Shown piece by piece: positions 9,168 through 18,657 of a stretch of 64,000 bases of DNA. Positions within the stretch are counted from its first letter, which is position 1. The number at the start of each line of letters is the position of its first letter. The position numbers were made by a program, and so were the translations under genes. The DNA is taken from contig JASDSY010000005.1 of the NCBI GenBank assembly GCA_041441465.1, positions 62,001-126,000 of the forward strand, read 5' to 3'. The notes beneath the pieces were generated by a model. It was given only the letters and a program-made list of their open reading frames with translations, was not told where the DNA came from and ran no database searches. Source of the DNA: JASDSY01 sp041441465. Its GTDB lineage: Bacteria; Muiribacteriota; UBA9980.

Positions 9168-9773
9168 ATGAACTGGTATTGTAATAACGATATAACAAAA
9201 TCGCAATTTAATGATGACGCTATTTTATGTGCCGGGTTGAATGTCGTGCTGATCGAGCCTGAAATAGCGCCTAATGCCGGAAATATCTCGCGTCTTTGCC
9301 ATGCGACGGGCTGCAGGCTCCATATTATCGGGAAGATGGGCTTCGAAACGACCGGAGCGCATTTTAAACGCGCGGCTGTCGATTATTGGGACAAGGTAGA
9401 TATTTCGTATTATAAAGATATTGACGATTTTTACGAAAAGACAAAAATAACTCAAATATTAGAAGACAACGGCAGTGCTGATAAAGATATGAATAATAAT
9501 TCATGTGTTAATTCAGGCCGCGGCTTTCATAATTATATCTATACGACGACCTGCGGAAAAAATCTGTATTTTGAATATGATTATAAACCCGGCGATTTTA
9601 TAATATTCGGCCCTGAAAGCCGCGGTATTTCAGATGACATAATTTCCGCAAATTATGAACATACGATCAGAATTCCGCTCAATTCGAAAGTCAGATCGCT
9701 TAACCTTTCAACATCATGCGGCATTATTGTAATGCACGCAATCGCCAGCATATATAAAAAATTGCAGTCTTGA
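9168..9773 (+). CDS. trmL: tRNA (cytidine/uridine-2'-O)-methyltransferase TrmL-like
   Basis: A SPOUT-fold methyltransferase that modifies the wobble base of certain leucine tRNAs. Motifs: VVLIEPEIAPNAGNISRLCHATG (motif 1), FGPESRGI (motif 2) and IPLNSKVRSLNLSTSCGIIVMHA (motif 3, the knot that binds SAM). It is about 40 residues longer than typical TrmL: a ~20-residue N-terminal extension and an insert around residues 100-130 (Asn/Ser-rich). Family members normally begin near residue 24, where a TTG (9237) exists without a clear ribosome-binding site, so the start is uncertain between leaderless ATG 9168 and TTG 9237. Confidence 0.9.
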   Translation: MNWYCNNDITKSQFNDDAILCAGLNVVLIEPEIAPNAGNISRLCHATGCRLHIIGKMGFETTGAHFKRAAVDYWDKVDISYYKDIDDFYEKTKITQILEDNGSADKDMNNNSCVNSGRGFHNYIYTTTCGKNLYFEYDYKPGDFIIFGPESRGISDDIISANYEHTIRIPLNSKVRSLNLSTSCGIIVMHAIASIYKKLQS

Positions 9774-9874
9774 AAATATCATCATAAAGTAATATATTAT
9801 AAAAAAGAATATATTATATACTGGCGATAATTTTCGCCTGATTATAATGACATCGACTTGATGTGATTTTACAT

Positions 9875-9923
9875 AAAAAAAATGGGCCGTTTCGAAAGTT
9901 GCCTTTCCGGACAGCCCATTTTT
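9875..9923. terminator. Bidirectional intrinsic terminator between trmL and korB
   Basis: A long hairpin with stem halves starting AAATGGGC (9880) and ending GCCCATTT (9921), with mismatches and G-U pairs inside and a TTGC loop. It is flanked by an A-run on the left and a T-run on the right, so it can serve both converging genes. It belongs to the same sequence family as the hairpins at 56637 and 62856. Confidence 0.85.
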
Positions 9924-9955
9924 GCGTTTTATAGCTTATAAGATTTTTTGTATCA

Positions 9956-10852
9956 TTATTTTGCGATATATTGGCTCAATACTGTATCTGGCGTTAGCGG
10001 CTTATCGTTAGCGAAAGGTTTTGAGATTTCTCCCAATTTTTCGTTGAACGTAGGCCTTTCTTCGCGGTAAATTACGCCTATATAGTGCTTATCGACGGCT
10101 TCGGCCATTTTAAAAGCTTCGACTTTATTTGTAGGATCGTGGCTTGCCTGGATTTGTACGCAATTTTCTTTCGCTTTTTTGAAATAATCCATTCCGCGGT
10201 ATGTTACGCACGGAGAGATTACGTGGATAAGCGAGAAGCCTTTATGTTCGATACCCTGCTTGATAAGAGAAGCGAGGGTGTTCATATCGCCGGCGAATCC
10301 CTGAGCGATAAATGAAACGTTATACGAAAGCGCCAGGCTTACTATGTTGATAGGCGTATCGACCGAACCCTGCATGGATGTCGTCGTTTTTAAGCCAAGT
10401 TCCGATGTAGGCGAGAGCTGGCCTTTGGTGAGTCCGTAAATCTGGTTATCCATTACGATATAGGTCATATCGATATTTCTGCGCGCTACATGAGGCATAT
10501 GCCCGCCGCCTATGGCGAAGCCGTCTCCGTCGCCGCCTGCTACTATTACAGTGGTTTCTGGCGATGATATCTTGAGTCCGGAAGCTATCGGGATTGCGCG
10601 GCCGTGAAGAGTGTTGAACCCGTAAGTTGAAACATAGCCTGGAATTCTCGATGAGCAGCCGATGCCTGAGATCAAAGCGACATTTTCAGGGGCTAGCTGG
10701 AGTTCGTTTAACGCGCGGTAAACTGAATTGACTACGCCGTAATCGCCGCAGCCTGCGCACCATATCGGTTTCAATGGGGTTTTATAATCGTTTATAGTAT
10801 ATTTTTTTAATTCCTGTGAATTATTTTTTTCAAGTGAATTAGCGGTTGTCAT
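9956..10852 (-). CDS. korB: 2-oxoacid:ferredoxin oxidoreductase, beta (TPP) subunit
   Basis: A 298-residue thiamine-diphosphate subunit that oxidatively decarboxylates a 2-oxoacid with CoA and ferredoxin. Signatures: WCAGCGDYGVV near the N-terminus, GIGCSSR, HGRAIPIASGLK, the TPP/Mg motif GGDGDGFAIGGGH, and MDNQIYGLTKGQLSPTS. These match KorB-like enzymes (2-oxoglutarate or general 2-oxoacid) better than four-subunit pyruvate enzymes. The ATG follows the korA stop immediately, with GGAGG 8-nt spaced inside the end of korA. No delta (ferredoxin) subunit is adjacent. Confidence 0.9.
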   Translation of the reverse strand: MTTANSLEKNNSQELKKYTINDYKTPLKPIWCAGCGDYGVVNSVYRALNELQLAPENVALISGIGCSSRIPGYVSTYGFNTLHGRAIPIASGLKISSPETTVIVAGGDGDGFAIGGGHMPHVARRNIDMTYIVMDNQIYGLTKGQLSPTSELGLKTTTSMQGSVDTPINIVSLALSYNVSFIAQGFAGDMNTLASLIKQGIEHKGFSLIHVISPCVTYRGMDYFKKAKENCVQIQASHDPTNKVEAFKMAEAVDKHYIGVIYREERPTFNEKLGEISKPFANDKPLTPDTVLSQYIAK

Positions 10853-12616
10853 TTAAAACGCCTCCTTTATGGCATTGCGGATTTCTTTTACGCTGAACGG
10901 CGCGCCGCCTGAGTGTTTGTATAATTTAGCCTCTTTAGGAAGGTCGGCGTTAGCTTTAAGGTAGTGATAGAATTGTTTCGAGTAACTCATTTCAATGACG
11001 AGTATTTTTTTCAATGATGAAATGAAACTTTTGATATCCGCTTCGGGTACAGGATAAAGTACCTTTGGAATCAAGGCTTTAACTTTCATGCCGTTTTTGT
11101 TGAGCTCTTCGAGAACTTCCATTACCACGCCTTTTGTCGATCCCCAGCATATAATGCCGTTTGTCGCATCGGCAGGCCCGATTATCTCGACGAGGTTGCC
11201 TTTGAATTCTTCAATGAGGAGTTCTAATTTTTTATACCTTTTTTCATTCATTTTTTCATGCATTTCCGGAACTGACGAAGGATAGCCTTGCTCGTTATGC
11301 TCTATTCCGGCTGCGGCGTACATGCCTTTTTTTACTCCGGGATATGACATAGGCACGACGGGATTTTCTGAAAGCCTGTAACGTTTATAATCTTTTAATT
11401 CTTCCTCGGTCGGTATCGGTCTTTCATATGTTTTTATGAAACAGTGCTTTTCGGTGAATTCATCGCGGTCGATCGATACTTTGCACTGGCCGATATATTG
11501 ATCGGATAATATTATTACAGGAGTTTGATATTTTTCAGCCATATAGAAAGCTTTCATTGTGGTGTCGAAACAGTCTGTAACGCTGGTCGGCGCTATTACG
11601 ACTTTCGGCGCGTCGCCGTGGGTGCCTGATATTGCCTGCATTAAGTCGCCCTGTTCGGTTTTGGTCGGAATGCCGGTCGAAGGGCCGCCGCGCATAACGT
11701 TTAATATGACTGTCGGAAGTTCCGCGATTGAAGCGAGTCCTATCATTTCTGACATAAGCGATACTCCCGGGCCTGATGTCGCGGTGAACGATTTGTGGCC
11801 GCCGAACGATGCGCCTATTGCCATGCCGAGAGCTGATATTTCGTCTTCAGTCTGGATCATTTTGCCGTTCATTTTTGGATACTCTTTGCCGAGTATTTCC
11901 ATTACTTCCGACGACGGAGTTATAGGATAGCCGGAATAAAAGCGGCAGCCGGAATATAATGATGCTACGGCCGTTATTTCATTGCCGGTCATCATGAGCT
12001 TTGGTTCAGACTGGCTGTATTTTAAGCCTTTGAAAGGCATGTTTTTTTTCATGTTTTTTTCGGCAAATTCAAAACCTGCTTTTAATGCTTTTAAATTGCC
12101 TTCTAAAACTTCTTTTGATTTTTTCTTGAATTTATTCGTAAGGGATTTTTCTATGTTTTCGGTAGGAAGGCCTGAAAGATTAGATAATAATCCTACAATT
12201 ACAATGTTTTTGGCAAGTTCCGTGCCGGCGGTTTCCATAGCGATCTCTTTAAACGGAGTTTTATAAACATACTTTTTACATTCAGCCGGAACCGGTATAT
12301 CTTCTATTTTTGTAGTGTCGCTTTCAGGATAAATAATTATAGTGTTTTCATGGACGTCTATTTCAGATTTGAATGCGATATAGTCATTCCAGTTAAAAGC
12401 GATTAACACATCGACTTTATCGCCCGTGGTATAAATTTTTTTGTTGGCGATACGGGTTTTGGATAATGATTCGCCGCCTCTGATCTGCGCGCCGTAGCTT
12501 TTTATCATTGCCGAGTAAAGTCCCAGCATTGAAGCTGTTGCCGCTAAAATTTCACCGGCAGCGACTACCCCGTCGCCGCCCCTGCCTATCATACCTATCG
12601 TTAAATCGTCTTTCAT
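10853..12616 (-). CDS. korA: 2-oxoacid:ferredoxin oxidoreductase, fused gamma-alpha subunit
   Basis: A 587-residue subunit with an N-terminal gamma domain (GMIGRGGDGVVAAGE; residues 1-185) fused to the alpha domain (GNEITAVASLYSGCRFYSGYPITPSSEVMEIL; ATSGPGVSLMSEMIGLA), the arrangement of KorA-type enzymes. It pairs with korB. I moved the start from 12661 to ATG 12616: GGGGGGAT lies about 6 nt upstream of 12616, and the gamma domain begins right there. A separate promoter (12680-12708) drives the pair, although the hydrogenase cluster lies directly upstream on the same strand. Confidence 0.9.
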   Translation of the reverse strand: MKDDLTIGMIGRGGDGVVAAGEILAATASMLGLYSAMIKSYGAQIRGGESLSKTRIANKKIYTTGDKVDVLIAFNWNDYIAFKSEIDVHENTIIIYPESDTTKIEDIPVPAECKKYVYKTPFKEIAMETAGTELAKNIVIVGLLSNLSGLPTENIEKSLTNKFKKKSKEVLEGNLKALKAGFEFAEKNMKKNMPFKGLKYSQSEPKLMMTGNEITAVASLYSGCRFYSGYPITPSSEVMEILGKEYPKMNGKMIQTEDEISALGMAIGASFGGHKSFTATSGPGVSLMSEMIGLASIAELPTVILNVMRGGPSTGIPTKTEQGDLMQAISGTHGDAPKVVIAPTSVTDCFDTTMKAFYMAEKYQTPVIILSDQYIGQCKVSIDRDEFTEKHCFIKTYERPIPTEEELKDYKRYRLSENPVVPMSYPGVKKGMYAAAGIEHNEQGYPSSVPEMHEKMNEKRYKKLELLIEEFKGNLVEIIGPADATNGIICWGSTKGVVMEVLEELNKNGMKVKALIPKVLYPVPEADIKSFISSLKKILVIEMSYSKQFYHYLKANADLPKEAKLYKHSGGAPFSVKEIRNAIKEAF

Positions 12617-12679
12617 ACGATCCCCCCGTGTTTTTAATAATAATTTTTTTATACTACACACACGTGATGAATTAGATAT

Positions 12680-12708
12680 ATTTTAACATACTAAAGATAT
12701 TTTTGCAA
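12680..12708 (-). promoter_or_regulatory. Sigma70-type promoter of korAB
   Basis: On the minus strand: TTGCAA (12708-12703), 17-bp spacer, TAAAAT (12685-12680). The predicted start of transcription near 12673 leaves a leader of about 57 nt before korA. Confidence 0.65.
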
Positions 12709-12790
12709 GTAAGCCATTTAAAAAGTTCAGCTTTTATTATACTAATTAAATTTTACGCCTCAAAAATGCTTATATATAGATATTTTTTAA

Positions 12791-13537
12791 TTATTTTCTA
12801 GCTGCCGCCTTTTTCATTATATTCAGAAGCCCTGAAAGTAATGCGTATGGATGCGGCGGGCAGCCCGGGATATAGATATCTACAGGAACTACTTTGTCGA
12901 CTCCTCCGAAATTAGAGTAGTTTTTGGAAAACGGCGCGCCGGAGATGGCGCATACTCCCATGGCGGCTATTACACGCGGCTGCGGCGTGGCTTCTATGGT
13001 GCGCAGGACAGCTTCTTTCAAATTCCACGTTACCGGGCCGGTAATCAACAGGCAGTCCGCATGCCGGGGCGAAGCCACAAAATCTATTCCGAAGCGGCTT
13101 ATATCAAAATAAGGATTGCAGGCCGAAACCATTTCATGGTCGCAGCCGTTGCACGAGCCGCCGTCAAGCTGCCTTATATGGAATGAGCCGCCGAAATTTT
13201 TTCTGATATCGGTTTCTAATTTTTCCTGCAGCATATTGATTACCGAGGAGCCGGCGCCATACTCAGCGAATGAAATCGCTTTATGAGGGCATTTGTCGCT
13301 GCAGTTATAGCATTCAATACATCTTAAATATGACGCTTCGATTTTTTTATTTTCGCCGCATTGCAGTGCGCCTGTAGGGCAGGCTTCGGCACAGACAGGT
13401 TTTAAGCAGGTCTGGCAAAGCTTTTCATTTATTTTTATGAAATTTTGAAAATTATCCAATAAAAAAGATTCATCTTTTTGGCTTTTGTTTTCTGTTACAA
13501 TGCCTTTGCTTAAAAGCGATTTTAATATAGGAAACAT
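12791..13537 (-). CDS. Group-4 hydrogenase small subunit fused to a 2[4Fe-4S] ferredoxin (HyfI + HyfH-like)
   Basis: Residues ~30-95 hold two [4Fe-4S] motifs (CQTCLKPVCAEACP and CIECYNCSDKCP). Residues ~110-245 are a NuoB/HycG-type small subunit carrying the proximal cluster: GGSCNGCDHE, MGVCAISG and PGCPPHP. In most Hyf/Hyc complexes the ferredoxin is a separate protein (HyfH/HycF); here it is one polypeptide. It passes electrons between ferredoxin and the large subunit. GGAAGG precedes the ATG. It is last in the hydrogenase cluster and directly upstream of korAB. Confidence 0.9.
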   Translation of the reverse strand: MFPILKSLLSKGIVTENKSQKDESFLLDNFQNFIKINEKLCQTCLKPVCAEACPTGALQCGENKKIEASYLRCIECYNCSDKCPHKAISFAEYGAGSSVINMLQEKLETDIRKNFGGSFHIRQLDGGSCNGCDHEMVSACNPYFDISRFGIDFVASPRHADCLLITGPVTWNLKEAVLRTIEATPQPRVIAAMGVCAISGAPFSKNYSNFGGVDKVVPVDIYIPGCPPHPYALLSGLLNIMKKAAARK

Positions 13538-13647
13538 AATTACGCCTTCCTTTGGGTTTTAGCTTATAAAAAATTCTTATTCGTTTTATGAATTGCCGTA
13601 AGATAACGGCTGCATAATACCGGCCGAGACTTAATATTTAGTGCTGA

Positions 13648-15279
13648 TTAACGGTCGCATGCCGAATAGCACAAATTAAAGCTTTTGTTTATTACCGGAA
13701 AATCGGGCACGATATTGCCTTTTACGGCAAACGTGAGCGCCAGCCAGTTTGCGAACGAGGCCGACCTTATTTTTAATCTGTATATTTTTGCGTTGTTATC
13801 GAACACCACGAAATGCGAGTGCTCGCCTTTGGGCGCTTCGGTAATTCCGAACGCCGGCTTGAACGGCGGAATAGTGCCTATCGGTTCGCTTATTTTTCCC
13901 TGCGGCAGTTTTGAAAGCAGCTGCTTTATTATTTTTGCCGATTCCTGGAGTTCGCCGAGCCTTACCATCATACGCGAGTAAACGTCCCCGGCCTGACCTG
14001 TAATTTCGTTGAACTCACATTCATTATAAGCTTCATAACCGAACGCCTTGCGTGCGTCGCATTTTATTTTGGACGCTCTTGCGCCGACGCCTACGATTCC
14101 AAGCTCGAGCGCAGTATTCGTAAACAGATATCCTGTCGTTTCGACTCTTTCGAGAAACGATGTAGAGCTGAGCAAGAGGTGCGACAACCTGTCGATTTCT
14201 CCGGGAAGCCTTTCGGCCAGGGCCTCGATTTTTTTCAGGCTGTCGCCGGTTATATCGCGCCTGAGGCCGCCGGGCATATTTATGCTGTGAAAATACCGCG
14301 ATCTCAGGATTTCATAAGCTGTTTCGAGAATATTTTCGCGAAGTATCGACGCGAAAGTCGATGCGCTGTAATAAGCCACATCCAGAGCTATTCCCATTAT
14401 ATCAGTAAGATGGCCTGATATTCTTTCGAGCTCCAATAATATTGTTCTTAAATATTTCGCGCGTTTGGGAACCTCAGTGCCGCATATCTTTTCAACCGCG
14501 TTAGAATACGCCACTGAATGCGATAACGAACATACGCCGCAAACCCTTTCGGCTATAAAATTAGCCTTGAAATGATCCATTCCTTCCGCCATTTTTTCGA
14601 GGCCGCGGTGCGTGAAAAAAAGTTTGGCGTCAAGATTTATTATATGTTCGCCGAGGCATGAAAACCTGAAGTGGCCGGGTTCTATAATTCCGGCGTGGAT
14701 CGGGCCGACCGGAAGCTCGTAAATGCCGTGGCCTTCGACTTTGCTTGCGATTGAATTATTTTCCATTGGAATAATAGCTGTTTCGCCGGCAAAATCCTTT
14801 CTCAGCGGGTATATATTTTGCGGAAATTTTTCGTGGTGGCAGAGCCTTTTCATATCAAGATGATGTATGGGTTTAAGGCCGAACATATCAGCTATTTCGC
14901 GCTCATACCAGTTGGCGGCGAGGCAGATATTGGTAATTGAGTGAAACTCAGGCTCGGCTTCGAACACTTTTATGGTAAGCACCAAAATTTCCTTTAACTC
15001 GTCTGATGCCATTATGCTTGATTTGGCTGGATTTTTGTCTTTTGTATTTTCGAACGGCACTTTGAAAGCGTAATGTATTTTAAAGCATTTGCTTTCGCTG
15101 AGTTCGCGCTCGTCGATACAGATTATAGACATCAGCGTACCCTGTGAAATTACCATAAGTTCCGCTACTATTTCAGGCAGCATATCCCTGGAAACTTCAA
15201 TATAAGTTTCGTCGTTATAATAATTATCGATTTTAATTATATGGCTGCTGAATAAGTTTATAAGTTCGCTTTTTTTCAT
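13648..15279 (-). CDS. Group-4 hydrogenase large subunit (HyfG/HycE-like, NuoC-NuoD fusion) with unusual C-terminal motif
   Basis: The N-terminal ~170 residues are NuoC-like (WYEREIADMFGL, IYPLRKDF); the rest is NuoD/HycE-like. The first metal-ligand motif is intact (RVCGVCSLSH, about residue 246). The second, normally DPCxxC near the C-terminus, reads NLCYSACDR followed directly by the stop codon: the two Cys are separated by three residues and the Asp-Pro is lost. I verified this codon by codon on the minus strand. There is no C-terminal extension for a maturation protease to remove. The ATG at 15279 follows GGGTG by about 6 nt and is preferred to GTG 15288. Confidence 0.88.
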   Translation of the reverse strand: MKKSELINLFSSHIIKIDNYYNDETYIEVSRDMLPEIVAELMVISQGTLMSIICIDERELSESKCFKIHYAFKVPFENTKDKNPAKSSIMASDELKEILVLTIKVFEAEPEFHSITNICLAANWYEREIADMFGLKPIHHLDMKRLCHHEKFPQNIYPLRKDFAGETAIIPMENNSIASKVEGHGIYELPVGPIHAGIIEPGHFRFSCLGEHIINLDAKLFFTHRGLEKMAEGMDHFKANFIAERVCGVCSLSHSVAYSNAVEKICGTEVPKRAKYLRTILLELERISGHLTDIMGIALDVAYYSASTFASILRENILETAYEILRSRYFHSINMPGGLRRDITGDSLKKIEALAERLPGEIDRLSHLLLSSTSFLERVETTGYLFTNTALELGIVGVGARASKIKCDARKAFGYEAYNECEFNEITGQAGDVYSRMMVRLGELQESAKIIKQLLSKLPQGKISEPIGTIPPFKPAFGITEAPKGEHSHFVVFDNNAKIYRLKIRSASFANWLALTFAVKGNIVPDFPVINKSFNLCYSACDR

Positions 15280-15324
15280 TAAATTCACCCGATCGATTAA
15301 TTTTTTATGAATTATTTGCTTTTT

Positions 15325-16887
15325 TTACTTCGTTATAATAGATGCAGCTTTAGAGATTGCCGCGGCCAGCGATTCGGGCATATAAAATCCGCTTATTATT
15401 GATATTAAGAATAATATTATAATTGCCGTTTTAGATGTTACCCCGAAAATCACGGTTGATTGGCCGTTATGTAAATTATCTGAAATGGAACTGACAGGGG
15501 GAGTTTCATATTTTAAATTGTCGTGTTCCGGACAATGGCTGAATACCGTCCTGCTCAAATGGTGTAAAAAACCTATGAAAATAAATGTCAGGCACATAAG
15601 GTATAAACCTACGGTGATATAACTTTTGACTTTAAGTCCTGCTATTAAAATCATGAACTCTGAAAAGAATATACCGAATGGAGGCATTCCGCAAATGCCG
15701 AGGCCGCCCAAAAAAAACACGGCGCCGAGGAATTTATTTTTTTCGAATATCCCTTTTATTTTAAAAATATCTTTTGTTGAATAATGCTGGATGACCGAAC
15801 CGGCAGTCAAAAACATCATGCTTTTTAGTATCGCGTGATTGAATATATGATAAAAAGCTCCGAGGATTCCTGTAAAGCCGCCGAATCCCAACCCTAAGTA
15901 TATGATTCCGGTGTGCTCTATAGAAGAATAAGCCAGCAGCCTTTTAAGATCGTTTTGAAGGACTATAAACGGAAACGATACTATCAATGAAAATATTCCG
16001 AAAAATATTAAAAGGTTGGACGTAAATTCTGAGCCGATCGCAAGATTTATAATAGTTTGAAATCTTATGAGAGCGTATGTCGAGCATGACAATAAAACTG
16101 CCGATTCAAGACCGGCGACAGGCGACGGTGCCTGAGAATGCGCGTCAGGAAGCCATGTATGCATCGGAGCGAGCCCGGCTTTAGTGCCGTAGCCTACGAG
16201 TACGAACACGAATGCCAGTTTTAAAAGGTTTTTATTGAGATAAGCCGCATTTAAGGATAAAAACGAGTAATCCACGCTGCACAAAGTATTATTGGCGGCT
16301 AAAGTAGAATAATTAAGTAAAATTACTCCGAACAATGAAAGCGCGATGGCTACCGTGCATATGATAAGATATTTCCAGGCGGCTTCAGTGGATTCCCTTG
16401 ACTTATAAAAGCCGACCAGAAATGCAGAAGTCAATGTCGTAAGTTCGACGCTGGCCCATATAAGGCCGAGATTATTGAAAAATATTACAAGCATCATTGA
16501 CGCTATAAAAAGATATATGCTGAAATAATAATTCGGCGTCTTGCGCGGACTTAAAAGCCCCGCATTAGTTTCGTTTATAAGGAATTCGCCGGAATAAATC
16601 GTGATTATCAGCGCTATGAAATTTATCAAAAAAGCCATAAAAGCCGAAAGTGAATCTATGTAGAAAAGGTTGCTTTTAAGGGCTGTAAATATAGGCAAAA
16701 ATGAAGACTCGCTCGTTATCACGTTCAGCAATACGCATGAAATTAAAAATGAAATTGACGATGATACGAAGGAAATCAGCCTTATTGCCGAGGTATTTTT
16801 AAAAAATTTGATTATTACAGCAGTAATTATCGGCAGGGTTATTAAAGTTACCGGGAAAAACGACATGGAATTAAAAAAACTTTGCAT
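15325..16887 (-). CDS. Hydrogenase-4 membrane subunit F (antiporter-like, NuoN/NuoL family)
   Basis: About 520 residues, with many predicted membrane helices. It keeps the residues thought to move protons in complex I-type subunits: Glu in ASVELTTL (helix 5 region) and Lys in GYGTKAGLAPMHTWLPDAHSQAP. That block is the family signature, and the sequence fits HyfF best. I chose ATG 16887 over TTG 16902. It lies between hyfE- and hyfG-like genes, as in enteric hyf operons. Confidence 0.87.
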   Translation of the reverse strand: MQSFFNSMSFFPVTLITLPIITAVIIKFFKNTSAIRLISFVSSSISFLISCVLLNVITSESSFLPIFTALKSNLFYIDSLSAFMAFLINFIALIITIYSGEFLINETNAGLLSPRKTPNYYFSIYLFIASMMLVIFFNNLGLIWASVELTTLTSAFLVGFYKSRESTEAAWKYLIICTVAIALSLFGVILLNYSTLAANNTLCSVDYSFLSLNAAYLNKNLLKLAFVFVLVGYGTKAGLAPMHTWLPDAHSQAPSPVAGLESAVLLSCSTYALIRFQTIINLAIGSEFTSNLLIFFGIFSLIVSFPFIVLQNDLKRLLAYSSIEHTGIIYLGLGFGGFTGILGAFYHIFNHAILKSMMFLTAGSVIQHYSTKDIFKIKGIFEKNKFLGAVFFLGGLGICGMPPFGIFFSEFMILIAGLKVKSYITVGLYLMCLTFIFIGFLHHLSRTVFSHCPEHDNLKYETPPVSSISDNLHNGQSTVIFGVTSKTAIIILFLISIISGFYMPESLAAAISKAASIITK

Positions 16888-16947
16888 TATGCACCATTCC
16901 AATCATATAAATAAATTAAAATCATTTGTCACGAAAATAATATTTGT

Positions 16948-17616
16948 TTAATGTTTCAAAAGGTTAAGTTTATTAGTATCGAGCGTTTCGAAAGATTCGT
17001 TAATTTTATTGGTCAGTATACCCATTACGATTACGCCGACGATTATATCGAAAAACGCGCTCAGCTCAACTATAAGCGGCATTCCGTAGGTAGTCGATAT
17101 GCCGGCTAAGAATAACCCGTTTTCTATCATCAGTATTCCGAGGACCTGAGTCAGGGCGTAGGTGCGGTTTATCATCAACAATATGCCTATTAATATTAAC
17201 GATACCGACGTATTTAACGTGCCTTTGGTAAGAACCTCGAGATGGCTTGAAACCGGAAGCATTAATTCGTGCGAAAATATGATCAATATTCCTGCGATTA
17301 TAAGCGCTGTCGGCACGGTAAAGAATTTTTCGGTGTCCTTGCAGATTTTTGTTTTGTTTGATACGTTTTTCAAAAATATCGGAATTATAACGCATTTGAT
17401 CGCGAACGTGAGCGCGCCTGCTATATATATGTGATATGAATTTTTGGCGTATGCGATTAAAAAACATATACATGAAAGCGCGAACGACTGAAATGAATAA
17501 GACGTTATCTGCGAGCGTATCCGGCGAAAAACAAGCGATAATATCGCGGTCAATAAAAGCATCATGTCAAAAAACCTTACATTAGCGACAAGTGAATCAT
17601 ATATGTGCGTTTCCAA
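16948..17616 (-). CDS. Hydrogenase-4 membrane subunit E
   Basis: A 222-residue membrane protein of the HyfE family, whose N-terminal part is distantly NuoK-like. Multiple hydrophobic helices, order and length all fit HyfE. The start is TTG at 17616, supported by GGAG 7 nt upstream; no better ATG exists at the N-terminus. It helps anchor the antiporter-like subunits. Confidence 0.82.
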   Translation of the reverse strand: METHIYDSLVANVRFFDMMLLLTAILSLVFRRIRSQITSYSFQSFALSCICFLIAYAKNSYHIYIAGALTFAIKCVIIPIFLKNVSNKTKICKDTEKFFTVPTALIIAGILIIFSHELMLPVSSHLEVLTKGTLNTSVSLILIGILLMINRTYALTQVLGILMIENGLFLAGISTTYGMPLIVELSAFFDIIVGVIVMGILTNKINESFETLDTNKLNLLKH

Positions 17617-17682
17617 TTTTATTCTCCTTCATTTTTTCATATTTCGAAGATTGAAAATATATCTATTTTTTATTTTGCAGGT

Positions 17683-18657
17683 TTATTTTATTACGTTAAT
17701 TATGATGCTTGTCAGCGCCAGAACGAAAGATATGCCGGCAAGATCGGGTATCTGGAACAATCGTGATTTAGCGAGCGAAGACTCGAATATTCCTACAAAT
17801 ATCGAGAATACGGATAACTTGACTATGAAATAAAAAGTGCTGAGTATGAACGCGCTTATTGTTGTCGTCATCATCATGCCGTAGGGGAAGAAAATATTCA
17901 CGATCAGTGTGAACAGCACTGCCTGTTTTATATAAGAAGCCAGCGTCATCATCGCAAGGTAGCGGCCTGAGTATTCAAGTATCATGCCTTCATGCACCAT
18001 TGTAAGTTCGAGGTGAGTGGCTGGATTATCGAACGGGATGCGGCCGGTTTCGGCTATTACGATTAAAAACAGGCCGAAAAGGATAAAAAGGTTTGTCGTC
18101 GTGAAAAAGAAATTTTCGCCTTGCGCTATTGCCGACATTATATTTGAAAGATTCGTCGAATTATGGCTTATTGCGATTGATATAAAGCATAATATCATGG
18201 CCGGTTCGGCGATCGAGGAAATCATCATTTCTCTTGACGACGCCATGCCGCCGAATGCTGAAGCTGTATCGAGAGCGGCGAGCGCCATAAAAAATCTCGC
18301 AAGCGCCATGAGGTATATTATGACGATAATGTCTCCGAAGCCTGAAAACGCGTAGCTGTATGATATCGATGGCATTAAAAGTGCCGTAGTTATTACCGAG
18401 GCCAGAACTACATAGGGAGTCGAAGTAAATATCCATGACGCTACGTCGGATAATATGACTTCTTTTTTGAAATATTTCGAAAGGTCGTAGTAAGGCTGAA
18501 ATATTGAAGGGCCGCGCCTGAATTGAAAGGCGGCCTTTACTTTTTTTATTATCCCGGCCAGAAGCGGCGAGATTATTATTAATATCATAGTCTGTACGAG
18601 CGGGATTATTATCTTTGCTGTATAATACGTTAATGATGGTAATTGTTCAGATTGCAT
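17683..18657 (-). CDS. Hydrogenase-4 membrane subunit C (NuoH/HycD-like)
   Basis: A 324-residue NuoH-family membrane anchor. FQFRRGPSIFQPYYDLSKYFKKE and the loop ETGRIPFDNPATHLELTMVHEG are diagnostic; this loop forms the interface to the hydrophilic arm and carries acidic residues implicated in coupling electron transfer to ion movement. GGAGCG lies about 8 nt before the ATG. Confidence 0.93.
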   Translation of the reverse strand: MQSEQLPSLTYYTAKIIIPLVQTMILIIISPLLAGIIKKVKAAFQFRRGPSIFQPYYDLSKYFKKEVILSDVASWIFTSTPYVVLASVITTALLMPSISYSYAFSGFGDIIVIIYLMALARFFMALAALDTASAFGGMASSREMMISSIAEPAMILCFISIAISHNSTNLSNIMSAIAQGENFFFTTTNLFILFGLFLIVIAETGRIPFDNPATHLELTMVHEGMILEYSGRYLAMMTLASYIKQAVLFTLIVNIFFPYGMMMTTTISAFILSTFYFIVKLSVFSIFVGIFESSLAKSRLFQIPDLAGISFVLALTSIIINVIK

